From Martinezella hainanensis (lineage in GTDB: Bacteria > Pseudomonadota > Alphaproteobacteria > Rhizobiales > Rhizobiaceae), in the NCBI RefSeq assembly GCF_900094555.1, contig NZ_FMAC01000001.1, positions 744,001 through 808,000 on the forward strand: a stretch of 64,000 nucleotides of DNA. Direction: 5' to 3'. The translations under genes were made by a program, and so were the position numbers. The notes below the pieces were generated by a model. That model ran no database searches. It saw only the letters and a program-made list of their open reading frames with translations, and had not been told where the DNA came from. Of this stretch, positions 32,660-41,300 are shown in pieces. The stretch's first letter is position 1. Every line of letters begins with the position of its first letter.

Positions 32660-32686
32660 ATACTATTGTGGCCTCAATAATACTAT
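32660..32686. promoter_or_regulatory. ATACTAT direct repeats between PhyH and AraC genes
   Basis: ATACTAT occurs at 32660-32666 and 32680-32686, a 20-bp period of about two helical turns. The second copy ends 9 bp before the AraC-type regulator's ATG. AraC proteins commonly bind direct repeats of this spacing. Confidence 0.4.
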
Positions 32687-32695
32687 GGACGCCCC

Positions 32696-33559
32696 ATGAG
32701 GCCCTATCTCGAAGTCCTGCCCCGTTCGCCGGAAGCATCCTGGAGCATGCTGAACCGTAGGCTCGACGACTGCATCCCCTTCCAGTGGCACCACCATCCG
32801 GAATTCGAGCTGACGCTGACGTTGAACTCCATCGGGCAGCGCTTCATCGGCGATCACAGCGGCGACTATGCCGACGGCGATCTCGTTCTCGTCGGACCCA
32901 ACCTGCCGCACAGCTGGGTTTCGCGCGCCAAGATCGAGGAGGAAAAGCCGCATGTCGCGCTGGTGCTTTGGTTCAACCGCGAATGGCTGCTGCAGATGAC
33001 GGGCGGCGCCGTCGAATTCCGATCGATCGAGGCGATGCTGCAGCGTGGAGACAACGGTCTGCGCTTTTCGGAAACCACCGCCGCCGCCGTCCGCCACGCC
33101 TTCGAAACCATTTTCGAAAAGCCGCCCGTGGAACGCCTTCTGGCTTTGCTCGGCATTCTGGTGAGGGTCGCGGAAGATCGGCAGGCGACGCCGCTTGCAA
33201 GCGCGCCGGCTCAGGCTCCGGATCTCAAGGAAAGCCGAGAGCGAATCGACCGCGTCCTGACCCATATGCACCTTCACTATGCGCGTGCGATCAGCCTCGA
33301 TGAGCTTTCCGATATCGCGGCGCTCAGCGTCTCCGGCCTGCACCGCATGTTTCGCCGCCATACCGGCGGGACGATATCGGACTATCTCATGCGCATGCGC
33401 ATCGGCGACGCCTGCGCCCGCCTCTCCTCCACCGATCAGGCCATCCACCACATCAGCGATGCCGTCGGCTACAGCTCGCTCGCCAATTTCAACAGGCAGT
33501 TCAAGGCTCTGAAGGACATGACCCCGCGCGAATACAGGGCAATGTTCCTCAGGCGCTAA
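32696..33559 (+). CDS. AraC-family transcriptional regulator with cupin sensor domain
   Basis: A 287-residue regulator. The N-terminal cupin-like sensor (FQWHHHPEFELTLTLNSIGQRFIGDH, then LVLVGPNLPHSW) is followed by two HTH units at the C-terminus (ISLDELSDIAALSVSGLHRMFRRHTGGT and HHISDAVGYSSLANFNRQFKALKDMTPREYR). The ligand is unknown. It is divergent from the PhyH oxygenase gene and its 3' end overlaps the convergent MocR-type gene by 11 bp. Confidence 0.93.
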   Translation: MRPYLEVLPRSPEASWSMLNRRLDDCIPFQWHHHPEFELTLTLNSIGQRFIGDHSGDYADGDLVLVGPNLPHSWVSRAKIEEEKPHVALVLWFNREWLLQMTGGAVEFRSIEAMLQRGDNGLRFSETTAAAVRHAFETIFEKPPVERLLALLGILVRVAEDRQATPLASAPAQAPDLKESRERIDRVLTHMHLHYARAISLDELSDIAALSVSGLHRMFRRHTGGTISDYLMRMRIGDACARLSSTDQAIHHISDAVGYSSLANFNRQFKALKDMTPREYRAMFLRR

Positions 33560-34976
33560 CGGACACCTTCGCAAGCAATCTGGCAATCCTCGCCGCCGCC
33601 GCATCCGCGGCCTGTGCCTTCATGCGGGCGATGCCGAGCAGCAGTCCGGGTCGCGCAGCGCCAAGATGCAGTGCCGATATCGGCCGCACGGCGAAACCGT
33701 TGGCGTTGATGGTCCGCGCGACGGCGACATCATCGGTCTTTACATCGCGGAACCAGCTTGCCAGTTGCAGTCCGCCGCCGCCCGTTCCGATATCAAGCTG
33801 TACGCCGCAGTGACGATTGAGTGCCTCGACGGTCGCCGCCATGCGCTCGGCATAAATGGCATTCATGTGCCTCAGATGCGCACGAAACCGTCCCTCGCGC
33901 ATGAAATCGGCAAGGGCCGCCTGGATATGAACAGGCACGATGGTGCCTCTGAGCCGCTGCACCGCCTCGGTTGCCGCCAGGAGCCTGGAAGGCACGACGG
34001 CGTAGGCTACGCGCAGCCCCGGCGCGAGTGTCTTCGAAAAGGTGCCGACATAGGCGACGACTTCGCCGCGATCGATGCCCTGCAAGGCGGCGATCGGGCG
34101 CGAGGCATACTGGAACTCACTATCGTAATCGTCCTCCAGCACGATAGCACCGTTGGCGCGGGCGAATTCGAGCAGGGCGAGACGGCGCGGCAGGCTCATG
34201 GTGACGCCGGTCGGATATTGGTGCGAAGGGGTAACGTAGATCAGACGCGGCGATGGCCCGGCACCTTGCGCGATGTCGAGACCCTCCACATCGCAAGGCA
34301 CCGGCACGAGATTGGCTCCCGCCATCCGCAGGATCGCCTGCGCGCTGGCATAACCGGGCTCCTCCATCCAGACGACCTCGCTGGCCGGATCCCCGGGAGA
34401 GATCAGCACGCTCGCGAGAAGCCCGATCGCAGCGCCCGTCGACGGGACGATGACAACCTGTTCGGAACGGGCAATCACGCCGCGCGTCGCCGCGATATGT
34501 TCAAGGATGGCTTCGCGTAGCTCGCGCACACCGCCATGATCGCTGTAGCCGAGATCATGCACTCGCAAAGAACGGCCCCGAGCGCCGAGACAACGCGCCC
34601 AGGCGGCATGGGGAAACGCCGAAACATCAGGCACGCCGGGCTCGAACAATCCCCCGGTCTTGAACTCCGTAATGCGGGGCTGGTTCGGCAGTGGTGCAGC
34701 AGCCTGCCCGGACAAGGGCGTCGACGGAAAGCCCGCAACGCGCGTTGCGGCACCGATCGCCGACTGCAGATAGCCCTCCGCCTTCAGACGATCATAGGCA
34801 TTGACCACGGTCGAGCGCGCGACACCAAGCGAGACGGCCATCGTCCGGGTTGAAGGAACGCGCTGCCCGGCTGGCATTTGACCATGCAGGATACGATCGC
34901 GCATCAGACGATAGACCTGCCCCTCCAGGTCACCCGAACTCCGGTCGAGTGCCGGCCATTGCGCCACCGCTATCAT
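33549..34976 (-). CDS. pdxR: MocR/PdxR-family regulator (GntR HTH + aminotransferase domain)
   Basis: A 475-residue PLP-dependent regulator. The N-terminal GntR-type winged HTH (LEGQVYRLMRDRILHGQMPAGQRVPSTRTMAVSLGVARSTVVNAYDRL) is joined by a linker to a fold-type I aminotransferase domain. The PLP lysine is in VAYVGTFSKTLAPGLRVAY, with EDDYDSEFQY also conserved. Proteins of this type sense pyridoxal phosphate or an amino compound. It is divergent from a PNPOx-family gene, which supports a PdxR-like role, and ACTGGTC direct repeats lie between the two genes. Confidence 0.88.
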   Translation of the reverse strand: MIAVAQWPALDRSSGDLEGQVYRLMRDRILHGQMPAGQRVPSTRTMAVSLGVARSTVVNAYDRLKAEGYLQSAIGAATRVAGFPSTPLSGQAAAPLPNQPRITEFKTGGLFEPGVPDVSAFPHAAWARCLGARGRSLRVHDLGYSDHGGVRELREAILEHIAATRGVIARSEQVVIVPSTGAAIGLLASVLISPGDPASEVVWMEEPGYASAQAILRMAGANLVPVPCDVEGLDIAQGAGPSPRLIYVTPSHQYPTGVTMSLPRRLALLEFARANGAIVLEDDYDSEFQYASRPIAALQGIDRGEVVAYVGTFSKTLAPGLRVAYAVVPSRLLAATEAVQRLRGTIVPVHIQAALADFMREGRFRAHLRHMNAIYAERMAATVEALNRHCGVQLDIGTGGGGLQLASWFRDVKTDDVAVARTINANGFAVRPISALHLGAARPGLLLGIARMKAQAADAAAARIARLLAKVSVSA

Positions 34977-34984
34977 GGAACCTC

Positions 34985-35015
34985 AACTGGTCTGCTAAAA
35001 ATCAAAAAACTGGTC
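34985..35015. promoter_or_regulatory. AACTGGTC direct repeats in the MocR/PNPOx divergent region
   Basis: AACTGGTC occurs at 34985-34992 and 35008-35015, with a 23-bp period. MocR-type regulators bind direct repeats. The region is only 94 bp, so the sites would control both divergent genes. Confidence 0.5.
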
Positions 35016-35070
35016 GTTTATAGCCTACCTCTTTGCTGACAGAGATCAACGCTCAATCGACGAGGATGAC

Positions 35071-35754
35071 ATGGCCGATCTCTATCCGCCCGACACCAAC
35101 GACTACCCAACGACCGAGCGCACTCGCGTCCGGCGCAGCCCGAAGCGCGGCAGCCACGCCCATGCCGATGTTCACGCCATTCTGGATGCGGCCCCGCTCT
35201 GTCACGTCGGCTATGTTATCAATGGCGCGCCCTATGTAACGCCGACCCTGCACTGGCGCGAAGGCGATCATGTCTATTGGCACGGCTCGTCGGCGAGCCG
35301 CTTCCTGCGCGCCGCCGAAGATATGCCTGTCTGCCTGACGTGCAGCATCATGGACGGCTATGTGATGGCCCGTTCCGCCTTCAATCACTCCGTCAACTAT
35401 CGCTCTGCCATGGTCTTCGGCACGGCTCGCTTGATCGATGATGTCGAGGAGAAGACGGATGCGCTGCGCCGTTTCGTCGAAGACCTGTTTCCCGGTCGTT
35501 GGGACAGCTTGCGGCCGATGACCAAACAGGAGGTCAAGGCAACCTCCGTGATGTGGATGAAAATCGAGGAGGCTTCGGCCAAGGTCCGCAACGGCCCGCC
35601 TGGCGATATCGACGAGGCAAATCATCCGGTCTGGGCCGGCGTCCTGCCGATCGAAAGCCGTCTGGTATCGCCGCAGCCGGCGCCCGGCTTGCCCTACGAG
35701 ATAGAACTGCCACAATCCCTGGCGGGGCTGATACAATCGGGCCGACTCCGCTAG
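35071..35754 (+). CDS. Pyridoxamine 5'-phosphate oxidase-family flavin-binding protein
   Basis: A 227-residue protein with the split-barrel FMN-binding fold of the PNPOx-like family: PLCHVGYVINGAPYVTPTLHWREGDHVYWHGSSASRFLRA, then NYRSAMVFGTARLIDD. It is not a canonical PdxH, because the PLP-binding C-terminal dimer motif is absent, and it resembles the flavin-nucleotide-binding (NimA-like) subgroup. The divergent MocR-type gene suggests regulation by a B6-related or amino compound. Its stop codon lies within the left arm of an intergenic repeat. Confidence 0.85.
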   Translation: MADLYPPDTNDYPTTERTRVRRSPKRGSHAHADVHAILDAAPLCHVGYVINGAPYVTPTLHWREGDHVYWHGSSASRFLRAAEDMPVCLTCSIMDGYVMARSAFNHSVNYRSAMVFGTARLIDDVEEKTDALRRFVEDLFPGRWDSLRPMTKQEVKATSVMWMKIEEASAKVRNGPPGDIDEANHPVWAGVLPIESRLVSPQPAPGLPYEIELPQSLAGLIQSGRLR

Positions 35755-35815
35755 AGCATTGTTTTTACGCAATTCCGAGCACAAAACCGCTTCGCGCTTT
35801 TGCCGGAATTGCTCT
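35753..35815. repeat. Rhizobial intergenic palindromic repeat
   Basis: A 63-bp element with AGAGCA/TGCTCT ends and inner arms GCAATTCCG (35769-35777) and CGGAATTGC (35804-35812), enclosing ACAAAACCGCTTCGCGC. Repeats of this type, with a central AAACCGCTTC-like loop, are scattered through Rhizobiaceae genomes. The upstream gene's stop codon overlaps its first base pair positions. Confidence 0.6.
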
Positions 35816-35846
35816 AAGCTGCATTTGATGACCAAAGGATTTTGAC

Positions 35847-36509
35847 ATGGATCTCACGAACTGGAAGGGCGTAGCCCGCCCCGAGCGTATTACCCTTGAA
35901 GGCCGCTACACTCGGATCGAGCCGCTTGATGTGGCTCGCCATGGCGACGACCTCTTTGCCTCGGCACGAGCTCCCGGCGCGGAAGATCGCTTTCGCTATC
36001 TCTTCGAGGATGCGCCGGCCGACCAAGCTGCTTTCTCGCCCTGGCTCGAGAAAGCCGCATCCAGCGCCGATCCGCTCTTCTTCGCGACGATCGACAAACG
36101 GACGGGACACGCCGAGGGCCGACAGGCGCTGATGCGCATCGACAACACGCATGGCGTCATCGAGATCGGCAGCATCCTTTGGGGACCCGCCATCGCCCGC
36201 AGCCGCGTGACGACGGAAACGCTCTATCTTTTCGCATCCTATGTATTTGACACGCTCGGCTATCGCCGCTTCGAATGGAAGTGCAACAACCTCAACGAAC
36301 CGTCGAAGCAGGCAGCCGAACGTTTCGGCTTCGTTTACGAAGGCATTTTCCGCCAGCACATGGTTGCCAAGGGGAAGAACCGCGATACCGCCTGGTTTGC
36401 CATGATCGATGCCGATTGGCCGCGTCTGAAGGCTGGCTACGAACGCTGGCTGGCCCCGGAGAATTTTGACGAAGCCGGCCAGCAGAAGACGAAGCTGACA
36501 TTCGCCTAG
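35847..36509 (+). CDS. GNAT-family acetyltransferase
   Basis: A 220-residue acetyltransferase of the RimJ/RimL-like group: ITLEGRYTRIEPLDVARHGDDLF at the start, a strand pattern HGVIEIGSILWGPAIARS, and YRRFEWKCNNLNEPSKQAAERFGFVYEGIFRQHM covering the acetyl-CoA helix. Larger members with this ending (DTAWFAMIDADWP) are common in proteobacteria, with unknown substrates. A ribosome site AAAGGA precedes the ATG. It is convergent with the AAC(6')-like gene. Confidence 0.87.
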   Translation: MDLTNWKGVARPERITLEGRYTRIEPLDVARHGDDLFASARAPGAEDRFRYLFEDAPADQAAFSPWLEKAASSADPLFFATIDKRTGHAEGRQALMRIDNTHGVIEIGSILWGPAIARSRVTTETLYLFASYVFDTLGYRRFEWKCNNLNEPSKQAAERFGFVYEGIFRQHMVAKGKNRDTAWFAMIDADWPRLKAGYERWLAPENFDEAGQQKTKLTFA

Positions 36510-36531
36510 GCTCAGTTCCTGTGGCCCCGAT

Positions 36532-36972
36532 CTATAGGAGCTTACGAAAATAGATGACGCGCCTGGTTTCGACGAAGCCGAGCGCCGTATGGAAGGCGTG
36601 GCTCGCAAGATTGTCGATCAGGGCATCCGACGCGAATTCCGTGCAATCGGCCGAACGTCCCCAGGCGGCGACCGCCTGGCAAAGCGCCTGCGCCACCCCC
36701 TCCCGTCGATGTTCCGGCCGCACATAGATGCCTTCCAGGAACAGGACTGGCGAGGTCTCGCAGCCATTGACGTAATCGTGCCGCAATGTCGCTTCAGCAA
36801 AACCGACGACATGACCGGCACGATCGATCGCAAGAAACGCAACGGCATTTTCATTAGCGCGAAATTGCGCCAGTTCCGCACGATGACGTTCGAACGAACT
36901 ATCGGGCCAAAGCTCGGTGCGCAATCGCACCCACGCCTCCAGATGCTCGTCCGCCGCCTGCTCTATCCGCAT
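36532..36972 (-). CDS. Aminoglycoside 6'-N-acetyltransferase-like GNAT protein
   Basis: A 146-residue acetyltransferase whose sequence follows the AAC(6')-I group closely. EAWVRLRTELWPD at the start, the core FAEATLRHDYVNGCETSPVLFLEGIYV, the acetyl-CoA loop RPEHRREGVAQAL, and the tail HTALGFVETRRVIYFRK line up with AAC(6')-Iz-type enzymes from memory. Length also matches. ATG 36972 follows GGGAG at 8 nt and is preferred over ATG 36987. It is a lone chromosomal gene without transposon or integron signs, so it may be a housekeeping acetyltransferase able to act on aminoglycosides. Confidence 0.85.
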   Translation of the reverse strand: MRIEQAADEHLEAWVRLRTELWPDSSFERHRAELAQFRANENAVAFLAIDRAGHVVGFAEATLRHDYVNGCETSPVLFLEGIYVRPEHRREGVAQALCQAVAAWGRSADCTEFASDALIDNLASHAFHTALGFVETRRVIYFRKLL

Positions 36973-37105
36973 GTCTTGATCTCCCATGGAGCTGTCTATC
37001 CCCGGCGAACGGAAAAATTTCGCTTTCGACTCCACAATCATCGCGCTACATATCACGCATACTCACGCGCAAATTTTCCGCCGACTAGAATCTGAGGATG
37101 ATGGA

Positions 37106-38101
37106 ATGACATTTCAAAGCAGTTCGCGTCTTTACGCTGCTGTTTCCTCCCTGCTGTGGCCCGCCATCTTCTGCGCCGGATTGACCGGTGCATATTTCGC
37201 CTTCGAGTCGGATATGCATCTGCTCTGGTTTAACGTCGTCTATCTGTCGACAGTGGCGGTGATTGCCCTTTTCGAGCGGTTGATGCCCTACGAGAAAACC
37301 TGGCAGAAGCGCGATGGCGAGACCTTCAACGATATTGCCCATACGCTGCTGAACAAGGGCGGCGTGCAGATCGCCGCTGCGATCGGCACCTCTTTTCCGA
37401 TGGCCGTTGCGACGGTCGCGCAGCCGGCGCTGAGCTATCATTCGCATTTCTGGCCGGATCAATGGCCTATGGCGTTCCAGGTGGTACTCGGCCTCGTCGT
37501 TGCCGAATTCGGTCTCTACATGGCGCATCGCCTGGCGCATGAGCATCTGTCATTATGGCGCTTCCACGCACTGCATCACAGCGTCGAACGCCTTTGGGTC
37601 ATCAACACCGGCCGCTTCCACGTCATCGACACGTTGTTCAAGATAGCGCTCGGCCAGATTCCGCTTTACCTGCTCGGCGCACCACTGCCGGTCTTTCTCT
37701 GGATCGGCGCGGTCACGGCTTTCATTGGTCTTTTGACCCATTGCAATGTCGACATGCGCACCGGCCCGCTCGACCTCATATTCTCGACGCCGCGCCTTCA
37801 TCGCTGGCATCATTCCAAGATTCTTGCCGAGGGAAATACGAATTATGGGGAAAACCTCGTGATCTGGGATCAGCTTCTCGGCACCTTCTACAACCCGCCG
37901 CGTCCATCCTCGACCGATATCGGCATCACGGGGAAGGTCGCCAAGGGTTTCCTCGCCCAGCTTGCCCAGCCCTTCTCCAGGAAGGGCCGCAAGGAGATTA
38001 TCGGCAAGAAGCCCAAGGAACTGATTCTCAAGGAAGAACAGGCCGCAAAAGCTGCCGCTGAAAGGCAACGTGAAGCCGCCTCTATGCGCAAATCGGGCTG
38101 A
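37106..38101 (+). CDS. Sterol desaturase / fatty-acid hydroxylase superfamily protein
   Basis: A 331-residue membrane di-iron enzyme with about five hydrophobic segments. The histidine clusters are HRLAHEH, HALHHS and HRWHHS, the H-x3-H / H-x2-HH / H-x2-HH set that binds two irons at the cytoplasmic face. The C-terminal 50 residues are basic and helical (KKPKELILKEEQAAKAAAERQREA). A role in lipid hydroxylation is likely. OlsE, the ornithine-lipid headgroup hydroxylase of rhizobia, belongs to this superfamily, but I cannot tell whether this is its orthologue. ATG 37106 matches the first hydrophobic region. Confidence 0.87.
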   Translation: MTFQSSSRLYAAVSSLLWPAIFCAGLTGAYFAFESDMHLLWFNVVYLSTVAVIALFERLMPYEKTWQKRDGETFNDIAHTLLNKGGVQIAAAIGTSFPMAVATVAQPALSYHSHFWPDQWPMAFQVVLGLVVAEFGLYMAHRLAHEHLSLWRFHALHHSVERLWVINTGRFHVIDTLFKIALGQIPLYLLGAPLPVFLWIGAVTAFIGLLTHCNVDMRTGPLDLIFSTPRLHRWHHSKILAEGNTNYGENLVIWDQLLGTFYNPPRPSSTDIGITGKVAKGFLAQLAQPFSRKGRKEIIGKKPKELILKEEQAAKAAAERQREAASMRKSG

Positions 38102-38103
38102 CA

Positions 38104-38135
38104 AAACGCGCGAAAGGCGCACCAGTTTCGCGTTT
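38104..38135 (+). terminator. Hairpin after the sterol desaturase gene
   Basis: AAACGCG...CGAAA pairs with TTTCGCGTTT, with a two-base bulge and a loop of about 10 nt, directly after the stop codon. Confidence 0.45.
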
Positions 38136-38322
38136 GGACGGGTGCTTTGTCGCGCATGCCTTGTGGACAGAAACATCGTGAAAAATTGCAGCCCCGCAAT
38201 ATGCGTATTTCGGTTTCAAACTGAGAAGATCTTGTCATTTAACGTGTATTGAAAAAGGCAGGCTGGGGGTTTACCTAACTCCGAGCATTTAATTCAGACG
38301 AAAGATCAGGAAAATCATTGAG

Positions 38323-41300
38323 ATGGAAGGGAGGTTTGCCACAGAATACCTTAAGCAACTTCACAGAATATTTTTCATTTCCAGAGAAATAGATCGCCTT
38401 GAGCGAGAATTCATCAAGCAAGGCATAGCACATTTCCATGTTTCCGGCGCCGGCCACGAGTCCACGGCGCTTCTCAACGAATTCCTTCAGGACGACGACT
38501 GGCTGCATCTGCATTATCGCGACAAGGCCCTGATGCTGGCGCGCGGCATGCCCATTCGTGAGTTCTTTTCCAGCCTGCTTGCGACAGCCAATTCCCATTC
38601 CGCCGGCCGGCAGATGAGCGCGCATCTTTCCTCCCGCGCTCTCAATATTACGTCGATCGTCGGCCCCGTCGGCAACAATGCGCTGCACGCCGTCGGCGTT
38701 GCCGCCTCCTTGAAGCATAAGCCCGGCATGCCGATCGCCATCTGTTGCGCCGGCGACGGCACCACGCAGCAGGGCGAATTCCTCGAAGCCGTCGCCGAAG
38801 CCGTGCGCAGCCAGTACCCCGTTGTCTTCGTCATCGAGGACAACAGCTTCTCCATCTCGACGCGCACGAGCAAGCAGACATTCTTCGACCTGCCAGCTGG
38901 CCCGGCCTCCTCTTTCTATGGTGTCGATATCATCCGCACGGATGGCGACGACCTGACCGCATCGCGCGAGGCCTTTCGCAAGGCTGTCCGCCATAGCCGC
39001 AACAACCGCACGCCGAGCATCGTGCTTCTGAATGTCGAGCGCCTTTCCGATCACACCAACGCCGACGATCAGAAGACCTATCGCACCCTGCTCGAAATCG
39101 AGGCAGGCTCTTCGCGTGATCCGCTGCCGAACCTGCGAGCAATGCTGCAGAAGGCGGGTGTCGACGCCGATGCCCTGCAGAAAATCGAACAGGAACTGAT
39201 TGCCGAAGTGCAGGCGGAAGCTGCCCTTGCACGCAAGGAAGACGCCCCGAAGGTCGAGCCGGATGCAAAGGCTCCCTACCCCGCCTCGTTCAATGGCAAG
39301 GCGGAATATCGCGGCAATGAAAATGCGTCGACGCTGACGATGCGCGAGGCGCTCAATGTCGTCCTCGACAAGCAGCTCGCCGCCAATCCCGATGTCGTCC
39401 TGTTCGGCCAGGATATCGAGGACCCGAAGGGGGACGTTTTCGGCGTCACCCGCGGCCTCAGCACGAAATATCCCGACCGCGTGCGCAACGCCGCCCTCAC
39501 CGAGTCGACGATCGTCGGCACGGCGGTTGGCCGCGCACTCGCCGGCCAGCGCCCCGTCGCCTTCCTGCAGTTCGCCGATTTCCTGCCGCTCGCCTATAAC
39601 CAGATCGTCTCTGAAATGGGCAGCATGTTCTGGCGCAGCAACGGCGCCTGGGAAGCCCCCGTCATTCTGATGGTGAGCTGCGGCGGCTACAAGCCCGGCC
39701 TCGGCCCGTTCCATGCACAGAGCTTCGAAGGCATGCTGGCGCATACGCCCGGCATCGACGTGGTCATGCCCTCCAGCGCCGGCGATGCGGCTGGCCTGCT
39801 GAACGCCGCCTTCGAATCGCGGCGCCCGACGGTTTTCCTTTATCCGAAGGCCGTCCTCAACAATTCCGACGGCCGCACCTCCGAGGATCTGGACAAGCAT
39901 TTCGTCCATCCCGGCCTGTCGCGCCATGTCGCCCGCGGCCGCGACATCACGCTCGTCAGCTACGGCAACACCGTTTCGCTCTGCGCCAATGCCGCAAGCG
40001 CTTTCGAGGCCCAGGGCTTCTCCGTCGAGGTGATCGATCTGCGCTCGATCTCGCCCTGGGATGAGAAGGAAGTGCTGGCGAGCGCACGCCGCACACGCCG
40101 CCTGATCGTCGTCCATGAAGACAACCGCACCGTCGGCATGGGTGCCGAAATCATCGCGACCGTCACCGAAAAGACCGACGTGCCTGTCGTCGTGCGCAGG
40201 CTTGCCCGCTCTGACGCACACATCCCCTTCAACTTCCGCAATCAGCTCGAAACCTTGCCGTCTTACCGCAAGCTCGTCGACCTGATGGCCGAGGTCCTCG
40301 AATGCGAGGTGACCTGGCACGAGGAGGACGATAGCGGCCCGACGGCAGCCATCAAGGCGATCGGCTCCGGCCCGGCCGACGAAAACGTTCTGGTGACCGA
40401 TATGCTCGTCAAGCCCGGCGACAAGATCGAAGTTGGCCAGCTCGTTGCCGTCGTCGAAGCGACGAAGGCCTCGGTCGAAATCTGTGCCAATATCGGCGGT
40501 GTCGTGCAGGAAGTCTTCGCCAAGATCGGCGACCAGATCGCCACGGACAGCCCGCTTCTGACTGTTGATGCCAACCGCGATCTGAGCGAGCAGAACTTCG
40601 CGCTCGCCTCCGAAATCCAGAACAAGTTCGTGCTACGGCGCCTGAAGTCGCATGTCATCCCGACCCTGCGCCGCCATACCGGCAGCTTCTCTGAAGTCGC
40701 CATCAACGGCATCGGTTTTGCAACGGGCGCGCGCTGCGTTACCAACGAAGAAATCATCCACAATTGGCCGAACCGCCGCGCCGACGAAATTCTCGCGCTG
40801 ACCGGCATCAAGAGCCGCTTCTGGGTCGGACCTGAGGAAGGCACGCTGAGCCTTGCGACAAAGGCCGCGCGCGATCTCCTCAAGCAGAACCAGATCTCGA
40901 TCCACGATATTGATCTGGTGATTGCCGCCACCGGAACGCCGGACATCGCTACTCCATCACTCGCAAGCCGCGTCGCGGTTGCCGTTGCCGAAGATGGCGT
41001 GCGGCCGTCGCTGGCCGCCTACGACATGGGTGCCGCCTGCTCCGGCTATCTCTACGCCCTGCAACAAGCCTATGATTTCATTGCGCAGCAGAACGACGCC
41101 AAGGTGCTGATCATCACCTCGGAGGTCCTGTCGCCGCTGCTCGACATGAATGATTTCTCGACAGCGATCCTTTTCGGCGACGCCGCGACGGCCAGCCTTG
41201 TGACGAGCCGCGACATGGCGCGCAACCCGCTCTTCACCGCCAGCCGTCCGATCGTCAGCGGCCGTCCGGAGCCGGGCGATCTGCTTTACGTTCCGCTGCC

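Noticed and set aside
38275..40320. A 681-residue open frame on the minus strand opposite the fusion gene
   Set aside because: It is low-complexity in Gly/Ala/Asp/Arg with no domain, and the plus strand has a clear multi-enzyme gene with all active-site residues. It is a high-GC shadow frame.
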